Below are positions 43,783-52,504 of a stretch of DNA of 61,413 nt, in pieces (position 1 is the first letter of the stretch; every line of letters starts with the position of its first letter). The notes beneath the pieces are model-generated. The model had not been told where the DNA came from and ran no database searches. It saw only the letters and a program-made list of their open reading frames with translations. The position numbers were made by a program, and so were the translations under genes. Source of the DNA: JAYOFM01 sp038117225 (lineage in GTDB: Bacteria; Pseudomonadota; Alphaproteobacteria; Rhodospirillales; Casp-alpha2); NCBI GenBank assembly GCA_038117225.1, contig JAYOFM010000005.1, positions 1-61,413 on the forward strand, given 5' to 3'.

Positions 43783-44991
43783 TTAATCCTTTGCCGCCAC
43801 GCGGCCGTTATCAACGTATGCAAACCTGGCGCGCCCGGCGAGCGGTGCAAACAGTGCCGCGTCCGTGCCGGTCAACCAGGCTTGGGCACCAATATCGAGT
43901 ATGTGGTCGTACAGAGCCTCGCGCCGGCTGCTGTCCAGATGGGCCGCGACCTCGTCGAGCAATAGTACCGGGGCAGCGCCGCGCTCGCGGGCACGAAGGC
44001 GGGCGTGGGCGAGCACGATGCCGATCAGTAAAGCTTTCTGTTCGCCGGTGGAACAATCCGATGCCGGCCGTGCCTTGGGTCGATGGCTGACCACCAGATC
44101 AGAGCGCTGCGGACCTCGCGTGGTGCGCCGCGTTGACGCGTCCTCCGCGCGGCTGGCCGCAAACGCGGTTTTCAGCCGGTCCTCCGCTTGCAAGGCCGGG
44201 CCTTCGCCGAGCCAGCGTTCAACTTCACCGTTGATCGCCAGGCCGGCACCGGGAAATGGTCCGTGACCATCACCGGCGAGTGCCGCCAGTGCATCGACGA
44301 GCGCCAATCGAGCGGCGGCGACAGCGATGCCTTTTTCCGCCATCGTCGATTCCAGGGCGGCGAGCCAGTGAGGGTCGGGCGCTTGATCCTGTGAGAGTAG
44401 CCGCAAGCGGTCACGCGCCGCGTTATCGTACGCGGTTACGCGGCCAACGTGGGCGGCGTCACCTGCGAAAACCAGACGATCAAGAAATCGCCGACGCTCC
44501 GTGCCGCCGGCCTGGAATAGGCCATCCATTTGCGGTGTCAGCCAGACCATGGCCAGATGGTCGGCCAATGCCGCCTGACTGGAGACCGCTTCGCCGTCGA
44601 TGCGAACGACGCGACGTTCGCGACCGTCATCGCCGATGTCGAGGCCCGTTCCGAGTCGGATTTCGGGGCCGTCATCGAACGATGCCAGACGGGCGGCAAC
44701 GGCCCAATGCCGGGGGGGAATGTCATCATCATTGGTCTCGCGGCGCCCGACGTCACTCAGGCGCGCGCCACGCAGGCCGCGTCCGGGAACCAGATAGGAC
44801 AACGCCTCCAACAGATTGGTCTTTCCGGACCCGTTCGAGCCTGTCAGGACCATGGTGGCGCCCTCCGCGATAAGCTCAAGTCCGGCATAGCAGCGGAAAT
44901 CGGTCAACGTCAGACGGTTTACCGCGGGAGCCGTCCCCGGCGTCGGAGAAGCCGCTGTCCGACGGTTGGAGACGGCCGTCATCCCATCCAT
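43783..44991 (-). CDS. recF: DNA replication and repair protein RecF
   Basis: 402 residues, SMC-like ATPase that loads RecA at gaps. It has the Walker A MVLTGSNGSGKTNLLEAL (about residues 47-64), the LTLTDFRCYAGLEL start, a DCSTGEQKALLIGIVLAHA signature and Walker B VLLLDEVAAHLDSSRR. I use the ATG at 44991, which follows an AAGGGGCGG stretch; an ATG at 44982 is possible. It is six bases upstream of gyrB and 45 bases downstream of dnaN. Confidence 0.94.
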   Translation of the reverse strand: MDGMTAVSNRRTAASPTPGTAPAVNRLTLTDFRCYAGLELIAEGATMVLTGSNGSGKTNLLEALSYLVPGRGLRGARLSDVGRRETNDDDIPPRHWAVAARLASFDDGPEIRLGTGLDIGDDGRERRVVRIDGEAVSSQAALADHLAMVWLTPQMDGLFQAGGTERRRFLDRLVFAGDAAHVGRVTAYDNAARDRLRLLSQDQAPDPHWLAALESTMAEKGIAVAAARLALVDALAALAGDGHGPFPGAGLAINGEVERWLGEGPALQAEDRLKTAFAASRAEDASTRRTTRGPQRSDLVVSHRPKARPASDCSTGEQKALLIGIVLAHARLRARERGAAPVLLLDEVAAHLDSSRREALYDHILDIGAQAWLTGTDAALFAPLAGRARFAYVDNGRVAAKD

Positions 44992-45036
44992 CCGCCGCCC
45001 CTTGCGCGCATCACCAGTGATCGATGCATCACCCGC

Positions 45037-46152
45037 CTAGACCCGCATCGGCATCAGAACGTACAGCGCCGAGGCATCGCCGGCATCTTGCAGAATCGTC
45101 GGTGATGCAGCGTCGGAAAGGCTGAAGACCGCTTCGTCGCCCTCGATTTGGCGGGTTATGTCGAGCAGGTAACCGGCGTTGAAACCAATTTCCAGCCCTT
45201 CGCCCGTATAACCGACCTCGAGTTCTTCCGTGGCGTTGCCATTCTCCGGGCTGGACGCGGTAAGCACCAGTGCGCCGGTCGACAGGCTGAGTTTGACGGC
45301 GCGGGACTTCTCACTGGAAATCGCTGAAACGCGATCGACCGCGTCTGCGAGAGTCTTACGATCGACGCTGAGGCTCTTATCGTTGTTTTCGGGAATAACG
45401 CGCTGATAGTCGGGAAATGTGCCGTCGATCAACTTCGATGTCAGCACCGCGTCATCGAAGGCGAAGCAGATCTTGGTTTCAGAGAGTGAAACCGTGACGT
45501 CGTCACCGGTTTCATCGATCAGCTTGCGCAATTCGCCTACCGTCTTGCGCGGCACGATGACGCCGGGCATGCCAGCCGCACCGTCGGGCAGCGGTGTTTC
45601 CACACTGGCCAGCCGATGTCCATCGGTGGCAACCGCGCGCATCACCTGGACGCCGTCACGCGCGACCTCGTGCAAATAGATGCCGTTGAGATAGTAGCGC
45701 GTTTCCTCCGTGGAGATGGCAAATCGGGTGCGGTCGATGAGGGCACGCAACTCGCCCGCCGCAACCTTGAACGTATGTCCGTACTCGCCACCCGACACGA
45801 CGGGAAAATCCTCCGTCGGCAGGCAGGCCAGCGTGAATCGCGAGCGTCCGGCCTTGAGGGTCAATTGTCCATCGCCGCCGGCATCGATCTCGACCTGTGC
45901 ACCGTCAGGCAATTTGCGCGCGATCTCGTACAGCGTATGCGCCGGTGCCGTGGTGGCTCCTGGCTGCGCGATGTCCGCTTCCACGTCCTCGGAGATGTCG
46001 AGGTCCATATCGGTGGCGTTGAGCGTCAGACGGCCGTCCTCGGCCTCCATCTTGACGTTGGAGAGGATCGGAATGGTATTGCGGCGCTCGACCACGCTCT
46101 GCACGTGACTCAGGGAGCGGAGCAGAGTGGAGCGTTCGATGGTGAGTTTCAT
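45037..46152 (-). CDS. dnaN: DNA polymerase III beta sliding clamp
   Basis: About 371 residues from the ATG at 46152 (MKLTIERSTLLRSLSHVQSV), the usual beta-clamp length; the open frame runs further upstream through the assembly gap and is not coding there. Signatures: VVERRNTIPILSNVKMEA, VATDGHRLASVETPLP and the C-terminal DASALYVLMPMRV. It is the ring clamp of the replicative polymerase. The upstream 310-base region towards dnaA contains a palindrome, the N run and a possible promoter. Confidence 0.97.
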   Translation of the reverse strand: MKLTIERSTLLRSLSHVQSVVERRNTIPILSNVKMEAEDGRLTLNATDMDLDISEDVEADIAQPGATTAPAHTLYEIARKLPDGAQVEIDAGGDGQLTLKAGRSRFTLACLPTEDFPVVSGGEYGHTFKVAAGELRALIDRTRFAISTEETRYYLNGIYLHEVARDGVQVMRAVATDGHRLASVETPLPDGAAGMPGVIVPRKTVGELRKLIDETGDDVTVSLSETKICFAFDDAVLTSKLIDGTFPDYQRVIPENNDKSLSVDRKTLADAVDRVSAISSEKSRAVKLSLSTGALVLTASSPENGNATEELEVGYTGEGLEIGFNAGYLLDITRQIEGDEAVFSLSDAASPTILQDAGDASALYVLMPMRV

Positions 46153-46178
46153 GGTTTGTCTTTTGGTCTCTTGCCGTC

Positions 46179-46194
46179 GGCTCCGATCGGAGCC
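46179..46194. repeat. 16-bp perfect palindrome upstream of dnaN
   Basis: GGCTCCGATCGGAGCC reads the same on both strands. It lies 27-42 bases before the dnaN ATG on the minus strand, so it could be an operator or form a hairpin in the dnaN 5' leader. Nothing else in the sequence decides between these. Confidence 0.5.
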
Positions 46195-46285
46195 GCGAGG
46201 ATGTGAAAACGATGCCGAAAAAAGCGCCACCAAAAGGGCCGACTTCGGCGCTATGCTCGGCGGAATCCGGTGCCGTCGGCAGCCG

Positions 46286-46295
46286 NNNNNNNNNN
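46286..46295. other. Assembly gap (10 Ns)
   Basis: Ten Ns between GC-rich inverted-repeat sequence (GCCGTCGGCAGCCG on the left). Ten is a common placeholder length, so the true distance between dnaN and dnaA is unknown. Confidence 0.95.
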
Positions 46296-46335
46296 CCGTC
46301 AGCGGGTCACGGAAGGCCCGCAAACATCAAGGGGC

Positions 46336-46363
46336 ATTATAACAAATGAGCAGACATACCCAA
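46336..46363 (-). promoter_or_regulatory. Candidate sigma-70-type promoter for dnaN
   Basis: On the minus strand a perfect -10 TATAAT (46336-46341) is preceded, after a 16-base spacer, by TTGGGT (46358-46363) as a weak -35. It would transcribe through the gap region towards dnaN, about 180 bases downstream. Confidence 0.45.
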
Positions 46364-46462
46364 ACCTTTTCGCAGCCTGGGGAGGCGCCAAATGCGGCCT
46401 TATTTAATTTGTAATTTCAAAGGGTTGCGGTGAAAAATTCCGCGTCCGGAGAATGCTCGGCG

Positions 46463-48010
46463 TCAGCCTTCCAGCATGCGTCGCAAAAGCTCCACATCCT
46501 CGGCGAATCCGTTGTCCTGTTCGCGCAGCTCATCAATCTTGCGAACCGCGTGCATGACTGTCGTATGATCGCGGCCACCGAACTTGCGACCGATCTCCGG
46601 CAACGAACGTGAGGTTAGTTGCTTAGCCAGATACATGGCCACCTGACGGGGTCTGGCGACCGATCGGGCGCGGCGTGCCGAATGCATGTCCGACATGCGA
46701 ACATTGAAGTGTTGCGCGACGCGTTTTTGAATTTCCTCAATAGTGACGCGGCGATCGTTGGCCCGCAGCAGGTCGTGCAGCACCTCCTGGGTGGTTTCCA
46801 GGGAGATGTCACGACCAACCAGATGGGCATGGGCGACAACCCGGTTGAGGCCGCCCTCCAACTCGCGCACGTTCGAGGTGATCTTGTGGGCGAGGAATTC
46901 CATCACCTTCTGCGGCACGGTCGTACGCATGTACTCCGCCTTTGACTGCAAGATGCCAAGGCGCAGTTCATAGGTGGTGGCGTGGATATCGGCGACGTGG
47001 CCACAGTTAAGGCGTGACATCAGGCGTTCTTCCATGCCCTCTAGATCCGACGGCGATTTGTCGGCGGAGATGACGATCTGGCGGCCTTGATCGACAAGAG
47101 AATTGAATGTGTGGAAAAACTCTTCCTGGGTCGAATCCTTGCCGGCGATGAATTGCACGTCGTCAATCATCAGAACATCGGCGGAGCGGAACTGTTCCTT
47201 GAAATCCACCGTGGTCTTTTCGCGCAATGCACGAATGAAGCAATACATGAACTTTTCGGCGGACATGTAGATGACGGAACATTCCGGCATGGTCTTGCCA
47301 ATGTGCCAGGCGATGGCATGCATCAAATGCGTCTTGCCGAGTCCGACACCGCCATAAAGAAACAGTGGGTTGAACGGTACTCGCTCCGCCTCGGCGACAC
47401 GGCGCGCGGCTGCGTAGGCAAATTCGTTGGGCTTGCCGACGACAAATCCGTCGAACGTGAAACGCGGGTCAAGGGGCGCACTGACGCTTTGCCGCTTAAT
47501 CTCTTCGGCGATGCCATCATCCTGTCGGCGCGCGGGCGCGGCGGAAGCGCTGCGGCGGGCGGAGGGCAGCGTCACGCCTTCGCGGCGTTCTCCGCCACGC
47601 AGCTGGCGGTCAGCCTGTACGACGATATCGACCCCCTCAATCGAATCAACATTGTCGGCACCGTCGGCGATGTCCCGCCAAAGCGCGATCAGCCGTTCCG
47701 CATAGTGTGCCTGCACCCAGTCCCGCATGAACCGGGTGGGTACCGACAGGTGCACGACATGGTCGTCCACGCGGCGCACCGACATGGGCTTAATCCAGCT
47801 CTGAAAGGCGGCTTCGCCAATTTCACCACGCAGGCGGTCGGTGACATTGCTCCAGGTGGAGCGCCAAGCCTCATTCTGAGCCTCATTTTCAGCCTTGCCG
47901 TCGCCAGCTTCAATTGATGCGTCTTCAGCCGACATGTGATTTTCCCGGAGTGTCACGCTGTCCGACTCGTTGGCGCGTGCTTCGGGTCTGTCGGTCGATC
48001 GGTCGGTCAT
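46463..48010 (-). CDS. dnaA: Chromosomal replication initiator protein
   Basis: 515 residues from the ATG at 48010. Other in-frame starts are 48040 (525 residues) and 47935, the latter with the best ribosome-binding site (GGGAA, six-base spacer; 490 residues). Domain I has WSNVTDRLRGEIGEAAFQSW, a linker with many Arg/Ala follows, then the AAA+ domain with LFLYGGVGLGKTHLMHAIAW (Walker A), VLMIDDVQFIAGKDSTQEEF (Walker B) and the domain IV DNA-binding helix GRKFGGRDHTTVMHAVRKI. Initiates replication at oriC. Upstream lies the large non-coding candidate origin. Confidence 0.96.
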   Translation of the reverse strand: MTDRSTDRPEARANESDSVTLRENHMSAEDASIEAGDGKAENEAQNEAWRSTWSNVTDRLRGEIGEAAFQSWIKPMSVRRVDDHVVHLSVPTRFMRDWVQAHYAERLIALWRDIADGADNVDSIEGVDIVVQADRQLRGGERREGVTLPSARRSASAAPARRQDDGIAEEIKRQSVSAPLDPRFTFDGFVVGKPNEFAYAAARRVAEAERVPFNPLFLYGGVGLGKTHLMHAIAWHIGKTMPECSVIYMSAEKFMYCFIRALREKTTVDFKEQFRSADVLMIDDVQFIAGKDSTQEEFFHTFNSLVDQGRQIVISADKSPSDLEGMEERLMSRLNCGHVADIHATTYELRLGILQSKAEYMRTTVPQKVMEFLAHKITSNVRELEGGLNRVVAHAHLVGRDISLETTQEVLHDLLRANDRRVTIEEIQKRVAQHFNVRMSDMHSARRARSVARPRQVAMYLAKQLTSRSLPEIGRKFGGRDHTTVMHAVRKIDELREQDNGFAEDVELLRRMLEG

Positions 48011-48455
48011 ACTCTTACTGCCCCCAGTGGTCGTCCGCATAAGCTAAAAAACGCAACGACCCGTTAGCGACTTGGGCCTTTGAAACCCTTCGACGCATCT
48101 CAATAAGGGTCCGGTCAAATGCCGGATTAACACGCTGCACGAGAGCTGATGGCGAGAAGTTTTCTCGCGGCCCGACTTCGGCGCCCTTCGCTCGATGATA
48201 TTTACTGGTTCAGGGCACTGGTGGCTGTGACCGTCGACATACCGAGTAGCTTTTTTCGTCGCGGCCAGAAATCGTCACGATGTGGTGGGGTATCTGCCCC
48301 AACAATTGCCTAGTGCGCTAATCCTTGTGCAGCTGAGTCCCCCCATGAGAGAAGTTTGCCTTGAAACCGGCGACTAACGGGATGCAAAAACGTGCCTCAA
48401 CCCGCAAACGATCAACTACATCGCCACATCAAGAAATAGTAAAAAACAAAATATT

Positions 48456-48489
48456 AAATAATATTATTTTAACTTATTACTTCGAAGTA
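48456..48489. repeat. Two adjacent perfect AT-rich palindromes
   Basis: AAATAATATTATTT at 48456-48469 (14 bases) and TACTTCGAAGTA at 48478-48489 (12 bases) are each fully self-complementary and eight bases apart, in the most AT-rich part of the candidate origin. They may be binding sites or an unwinding element. Confidence 0.6.
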
Positions 48490-48842
48490 TTTAATTTTTA
48501 ACAACATAATATATCTGTATGGGCGAAATTCATGCCTATCGAAGTTACGTGCCAGCCCGTGTTACTTTAAAGACTCCATGGTTCCGCCTCCTTCGACGCT
48601 CACAATGTTACGTGGACCGGGGTTTCTAGGCAACCCGATCGAATCAGGAACGGCGCAAAATTTTGCAAATAATCCACTTGACTCTGCGCATCGTTGGCGC
48701 AGTTCGGCCATGCTATTGACTCAGCGTGTGAATCTCGGATCGAGAACGAACTTACGTAGGAAAAAGCGGTCGCGACGACCCTGTCGGGACGTCATTTGCA
48801 TGACGCCCGGGCGAAATTTTTTCAAAAGAGGATTTTAGAGTA

Positions 48843-48859
48843 CGCGCCCAGGCGGCGCG
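48843..48859 (-). terminator. Possible terminator hairpin after rpsT
   Basis: CGCGCC and GGCGCG pair around a five-base loop about 25 bases downstream of the rpsT stop (minus strand). The following sequence is T-containing but has no clean U-run, so the call is weak. Confidence 0.3.
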
Positions 48860-48882
48860 CTAGTGCACGAACAGCGAAGCGA

Positions 48883-49149
48883 TCAGGCCGCCATCGCCTT
48901 AACACGTTTGGCCAGACGCGAAATTTTCCGCGATGCCGTATTACGTTCCATGATGCCTTTCTGGGCGCCTCGCATAATGATCGGCTGGGCGTTGCGCAGG
49001 GCCGTTTCCGCGACGGACTGATCACCGCTGGCAATAGCTTCCTCGACGCTTCGCAACGTGGTGCGAACACGCGTCAGGCGGTTCCGGTTGACCTCCGTGC
49101 GACGCTTGGTCTGGCGGATGCGTTTCTTGGAGGAAGCGTGATTGGCCAT
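48883..49149 (-). CDS. rpsT: 30S ribosomal protein S20
   Basis: 88 residues, the normal size. It starts MANHASSKKRIRQTKRR and ends with NTASRKISRLAKRVKAMAA, both typical of bS20. Binds 16S rRNA early in 30S assembly. It has its own promoter upstream and is adjacent to the candidate origin, an arrangement found in many alphaproteobacteria. Confidence 0.97.
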   Translation of the reverse strand: MANHASSKKRIRQTKRRTEVNRNRLTRVRTTLRSVEEAIASGDQSVAETALRNAQPIIMRGAQKGIMERNTASRKISRLAKRVKAMAA

Positions 49150-49196
49150 CGTCGTTCTCTTTAATGTGATTCTCGCGCATTTGCGAACGGTCGCGG

Positions 49197-49225
49197 CTTA
49201 TATCGGGACCCCGTCGTTCCGTCAA
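49197..49225 (-). promoter_or_regulatory. Probable sigma-70-type promoter of rpsT
   Basis: Minus strand: -35 TTGACG (49220-49225), a 17-base spacer, -10 TATAAG (49197-49202), about 48 bases before the rpsT ATG. Both hexamers are one or two bases from consensus and the spacing is ideal. The mutM stop lies 40 bases upstream of the -35. Confidence 0.75.
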
Positions 49226-49264
49226 GCCTTGTGGGCCCTCATCCGCTACTCATCGGACGATATT

Positions 49265-50095
49265 CTAGCGCTGTCGGGCCGGGCAATAGAATGTGGATCG
49301 CCCGCCTTGAACCAGACGCCGGATAACTTTCCCACAATCGCAGCCGGGGCAGGGTTCGCCCTCGCGGCCATAAACCTTGAAACTGTGTTGGAAGTAACCC
49401 AGTTCGCCATCCGGTCGCCGATGATCGCGCAGCGACGAGCCGCCGGCGGCAATGGCATCGGCGATGACCATGCGGATGGCATAGGCCAAACGGTCGGCCC
49501 GGCGTCCCTTGATTGTCGCCGCCGAGCGACGGGGTGAGATTCCGGCGCGGTAGAGCGCCTCCGAAACGTAGATATTTCCCAGCCCCGCCACCGTCCGCTG
49601 GTCAAGCAATGCCGTCTTGATGGGGGTTCGGCGCCCGGCGAGCAGCCCCGCCAATAGGGTGCCGTCAAATGATGCATCAATGGGTTCCGGGCCCAATCCA
49701 GCGAGCATGGGGTGGGCGTCCAGGTCCTCGCTGGTCGTTAGCAGGAGAAAGCCAAACCGGCGTGGATCATTGAAACGGATCGTGACATGGCCCTCGGCCT
49801 CCAGAATGACATGGTCATGACGTTCCACGGGCGGTGGCGGGCCCTCAAACACGCACATGCGTCCGGACATACCAAGATGGCCGATCATTACCCAGCCGTC
49901 GTCGAGCCTAAACAAGAGATACTTGGCGCGGCGGTCGACGCTGGTGATCACCCTATTGGTTAGGCGTTGACCCAGATCCGGCGGTAGCGGGAAGCGCAGA
50001 TCCGGTCGACGGGCGATTGCGCGGAGGATCCGGCGGCCCTCAAGATAGGGCTGCAGGCCTCTGCGAACGGTTTCGACTTCGGGAAGTTCCGGCAT
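49265..50095 (-). CDS. mutM: Formamidopyrimidine-DNA glycosylase
   Basis: 276 residues from the ATG at 50095, giving MPELPEVETVRRGL with the catalytic Pro2 (after Met removal) and Glu3; a longer upstream frame would bury them. It removes 8-oxoguanine and FaPy bases. Also present: VISVDRRAKYLLFRLDDGW-like ITSVDRRAKYLLF with the conserved Lys, and GLGNIYVSEALYRAGI. The C-terminal zinc finger is unusual: CPGCDCGK in front and STFYCPARQR at the end, where the family has CxxC and CPxCQ. The last cysteine is Arg. Divergent from ubiE, 50 bases apart. Confidence 0.93.
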   Translation of the reverse strand: MPELPEVETVRRGLQPYLEGRRILRAIARRPDLRFPLPPDLGQRLTNRVITSVDRRAKYLLFRLDDGWVMIGHLGMSGRMCVFEGPPPPVERHDHVILEAEGHVTIRFNDPRRFGFLLLTTSEDLDAHPMLAGLGPEPIDASFDGTLLAGLLAGRRTPIKTALLDQRTVAGLGNIYVSEALYRAGISPRRSAATIKGRRADRLAYAIRMVIADAIAAGGSSLRDHRRPDGELGYFQHSFKVYGREGEPCPGCDCGKVIRRLVQGGRSTFYCPARQR

Positions 50096-50145
50096 GATGG
50101 CGCCACCGTAGCGCGGAACGACGGCTTGGGCTATGGTGCCGCGCC

Positions 50146-50937
50146 ATGGATACCACGCCCGACCACGAACCGCCCGCCAGCGGTGATCAAGATGCCGAAA
50201 CCGACTTCGGATTTCGTCGAGTCCGGACGTCGGAGAAGGCGTCATTGGTGGCCGATGTCTTCTCCAGCGTCGCTGGTCGTTACGACCTGATGAATGACCT
50301 GATGAGTCTGGGCGTTCATCGTCTGTGGAAAGGCGTCTTGATTGATTGGCTGGCGCCCCGGCCGGATATGACCCTCGTCGACGTCGGCGGTGGCACGGGC
50401 GACATCGCGCTTCGCTTCAAGGCACGCGGCGGCGGCACGGTGACCGTGGTCGATGCGAACGAGGAAATGCTCGCCGTCGGCCGTGACCGCGCCCTCGACG
50501 AAGGTATTGTGGGCGGCGACCCGGAAGGCATCGAATGGGTTCTGGGTGATGCCGAGGCACTACCCCTCGATGATCGGACGGCTGATGCGCTGACGATTTC
50601 CTTTTGCATTCGCAACGTCACTCATCTGGAAAAGGCGCTCGCGGAAGCGCGGCGGGTCTTGAAGCCCGGCGGACGATTTCTCTGTTTGGAATTCTCGCAC
50701 GTTGTGGTGCCGCTGTTGGATCGTCTGTACGACACTTATTCCTTTCAGGTGCTGCCCGAACTCGGTCAACGGGTCGCGGGCGACAGGGATGCCTACCGAT
50801 ATCTAGTGGAGAGCATTCGCCGTTTTCCAGATCAGCAGCGCTTCGCCGCCATGATCCAGGACGCCGGTCTTGGCCGTGTCGATTGTCGAAATCTGTCGGG
50901 CGGGATCGCGGCGATCCACTCCGCCTGGCGCACCTGA
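50146..50937 (+). CDS. ubiE: Demethylmenaquinone/2-methoxy-6-polyprenyl-benzoquinol C-methyltransferase
   Basis: 263 residues, SAM-dependent C-methylation in ubiquinone (and menaquinone) synthesis. UbiE signatures: VADVFSSVAGRYDLMNDLMS, LVDVGGGTGDIALRF (SAM motif I), LTISFCIRNVTHLEKALAEA, and CRNLSGGIAAIHSAWR at the C-terminus. The ubiB start lies ten bases after its stop. Confidence 0.96.
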   Translation: MDTTPDHEPPASGDQDAETDFGFRRVRTSEKASLVADVFSSVAGRYDLMNDLMSLGVHRLWKGVLIDWLAPRPDMTLVDVGGGTGDIALRFKARGGGTVTVVDANEEMLAVGRDRALDEGIVGGDPEGIEWVLGDAEALPLDDRTADALTISFCIRNVTHLEKALAEARRVLKPGGRFLCLEFSHVVVPLLDRLYDTYSFQVLPELGQRVAGDRDAYRYLVESIRRFPDQQRFAAMIQDAGLGRVDCRNLSGGIAAIHSAWRT

Positions 50938-50947
50938 CGGTTTCGCC

Positions 50948-52486
50948 TTGCTGCGCGCGTTCCGCCACGGTTGCCGCCTCGTCGCGATTGCCAGAACTCT
51001 GGCGCGCCATGACGCATTGTTTACGCTGGAACGCCTCGGTGTTGCCCCGCTTGCCGTCGCGCTTGGCCGTCTCGTGGCGTCGCGCGGCGTTGCCGGCCGT
51101 CCTGGTCAGCGTTTAGCCGAGGCATTGGTAGCTTGCGGTCCGAGCTTCATCAAACTCGGCCAAGCCCTGGCAACCCGGTCCGATTTGTTGGGTGAAGAGG
51201 TAGCGACCGACCTTTCCAATCTGCAAGACCGCCTGCCGGCGTTTCCTGGCGCGGACGCACGCAAGGCCATTGAGGACGAGTTCGAAATTCCGCTCGAAGT
51301 CCTGTTTGAGCATTTCGATGACACGCCTATCGCCGCTGCCTCCATTGCTCAGGTTCATTTCGCCCGGACCACGGACGGTCGCGATGTGGCGGTGAAGGTG
51401 CTGCGCCCGGGAATTGAGCAGGCCTTCGAGGCCGACCTCGATCTGTTCCGCTGGGTCGCCGAAATGGTCGAGCGCACGCGCCCCGCGTTGCGTCGGCTGC
51501 GCCCGGTAGCCGTGGTCGAGACGCTGGCTGAAAGCGTCGATATGGAAATGGACCTGCGCTTCGAAGCCGCCGCCGCGGCTGAACTGGCCGACAACTTTGT
51601 CGGAGACGAGGATTTTCGCGTCCCTGAAGTCGATTGGGCGCGTACCGGCCGGCGGGTGTTGACCACCGAGCGATTCAGCGGCATTCGGCTGGATGACCGG
51701 GCGGCGCTGCTGGCGAAGGGGCATGATCCGGTGGTCGTGCTCGAAAAAGCGGCCCAGGCGTCCTTCCGCCAAGTCTTTCGTGACGGCTTCTTTCATGCCG
51801 ACGTGCATCCGGGCAACATGTTTGTATTGGACGATGGCGCCATCGGCGCCGTCGATTTCGGCATCATGGGCCGGCTCGACCTCAAGACCCGGCGATCACT
51901 GGCGGAGATGCTGGTATCGTTTCTAAGCCGCGACTATCGGCGGGCCGCCGAAGTGCACTTCGAAGCCGGATGGGTGCCCCGGCATCGATCCGTCGACGCC
52001 TTTACCCAAGCGTGCCGTTCCATCGCCGAGCCGATCATGGATCGGCCGCAGAACGAAATCTCCATTGCCCGGCTGCTCGGCCAACTGTTTCAGATCACCG
52101 AGACTTTCCAGATGGAAGCGCGACCGGAACTGTTGTTACTGCAGAAAACCATGCTTGTGGCCGAAGGCACGTCTCGCACATTGGCGCCGGAAGCCAACAT
52201 GTGGCTGCTGGCCCGGCCGATGATGGAAGAGTGGGTAATGCAGAATCTGGGGCCGGAGGCACGGCTTCGCGATGCGGCTCAGGGATTGGTCGACGCGGCG
52301 GAACGATTGCCGCGCTTGCTCGACGGGATCGAGGCCGGCAGCAGCCTCCTGGCGGAGGGCCGTGTGCGGCTCGACCCCGAAACCGTGCGTGAGTTGCGCG
52401 GCGGCGAACGCCGGGGCAATGCGCTGTCGATGGTGTGGATCGTTGCCATCATGTTGTTGTTCGCGTTCTTCGTGGCCGGCGACTGA
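50948..52486 (+). CDS. ubiB: Ubiquinone biosynthesis kinase-like protein UbiB
   Basis: About 512 residues from a TTG at 50948, which restores the family N-terminus (LLRAFRHGCRLVAIARTLA, ubiquinone UbiB proteins start MLRALRNLL...RIGRTLARHDALF). An earlier TTG at 50870 lies inside ubiE. Atypical ADCK/ABC1 kinase: the KxGQ motif as SFIKLGQALATRSDLL, the AAASIAQVHFA glycine/alanine-rich loop, GFFHADVHPGNMFVL (catalytic loop) and GAVDFGIMGRLD. C-terminal helices (LSMVWIVAIMLLFAFFVAG) anchor it in the membrane. Supports ubiquinone synthesis by an ATPase role. Confidence 0.94.
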   Translation: MLRAFRHGCRLVAIARTLARHDALFTLERLGVAPLAVALGRLVASRGVAGRPGQRLAEALVACGPSFIKLGQALATRSDLLGEEVATDLSNLQDRLPAFPGADARKAIEDEFEIPLEVLFEHFDDTPIAAASIAQVHFARTTDGRDVAVKVLRPGIEQAFEADLDLFRWVAEMVERTRPALRRLRPVAVVETLAESVDMEMDLRFEAAAAAELADNFVGDEDFRVPEVDWARTGRRVLTTERFSGIRLDDRAALLAKGHDPVVVLEKAAQASFRQVFRDGFFHADVHPGNMFVLDDGAIGAVDFGIMGRLDLKTRRSLAEMLVSFLSRDYRRAAEVHFEAGWVPRHRSVDAFTQACRSIAEPIMDRPQNEISIARLLGQLFQITETFQMEARPELLLLQKTMLVAEGTSRTLAPEANMWLLARPMMEEWVMQNLGPEARLRDAAQGLVDAAERLPRLLDGIEAGSSLLAEGRVRLDPETVRELRGGERRGNALSMVWIVAIMLLFAFFVAGD

Positions 52487-52504
52487 ACCAGCGAAATCCG
52501 CGGC

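Larger units (their letters stand above)
46153..46462. other. dnaN-dnaA intergenic region
   Basis: 310 bases with no credible gene. It contains a 16-base perfect palindrome near the dnaN start, an assembly gap of ten Ns, a candidate promoter reading towards dnaN, and an AT-rich tail on the dnaA side (about 46380-46440). I saw no DnaA box close to consensus. The GC-rich inverted repeats around the Ns may have caused the gap. Confidence 0.7.
48041..48882. other. Candidate replication origin region (dnaA-rpsT intergenic)
   Basis: About 840 bases with no convincing gene; the small open frame at 48578-48838 has neither a family nor a ribosome-binding site. The centre (48421-48540) is strongly AT-rich in a GC-rich genome and contains two perfect palindromes. 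The location beside dnaA fits an alphaproteobacterial oriC. Against it: I see no perfect TTATCCACA, only loose matches such as TGTGAATCT at 48727-48735 and TAATCCACT around 48669. The region should also contain the dnaA promoter. Confidence 0.55.

Noticed and set aside
48578..48838. 86-residue open frame in the candidate origin
   Set aside because: Basic, low-complexity product, no ribosome-binding site, no recognisable family, and it crosses the region upstream of dnaA.
48041..48882. DnaA-box cluster or CtrA sites in the candidate origin
   Set aside because: Only loose DnaA-box matches (48727-48735, about 48669). TTAA pairs near 48454-48501 do not have the seven-base CtrA spacing.
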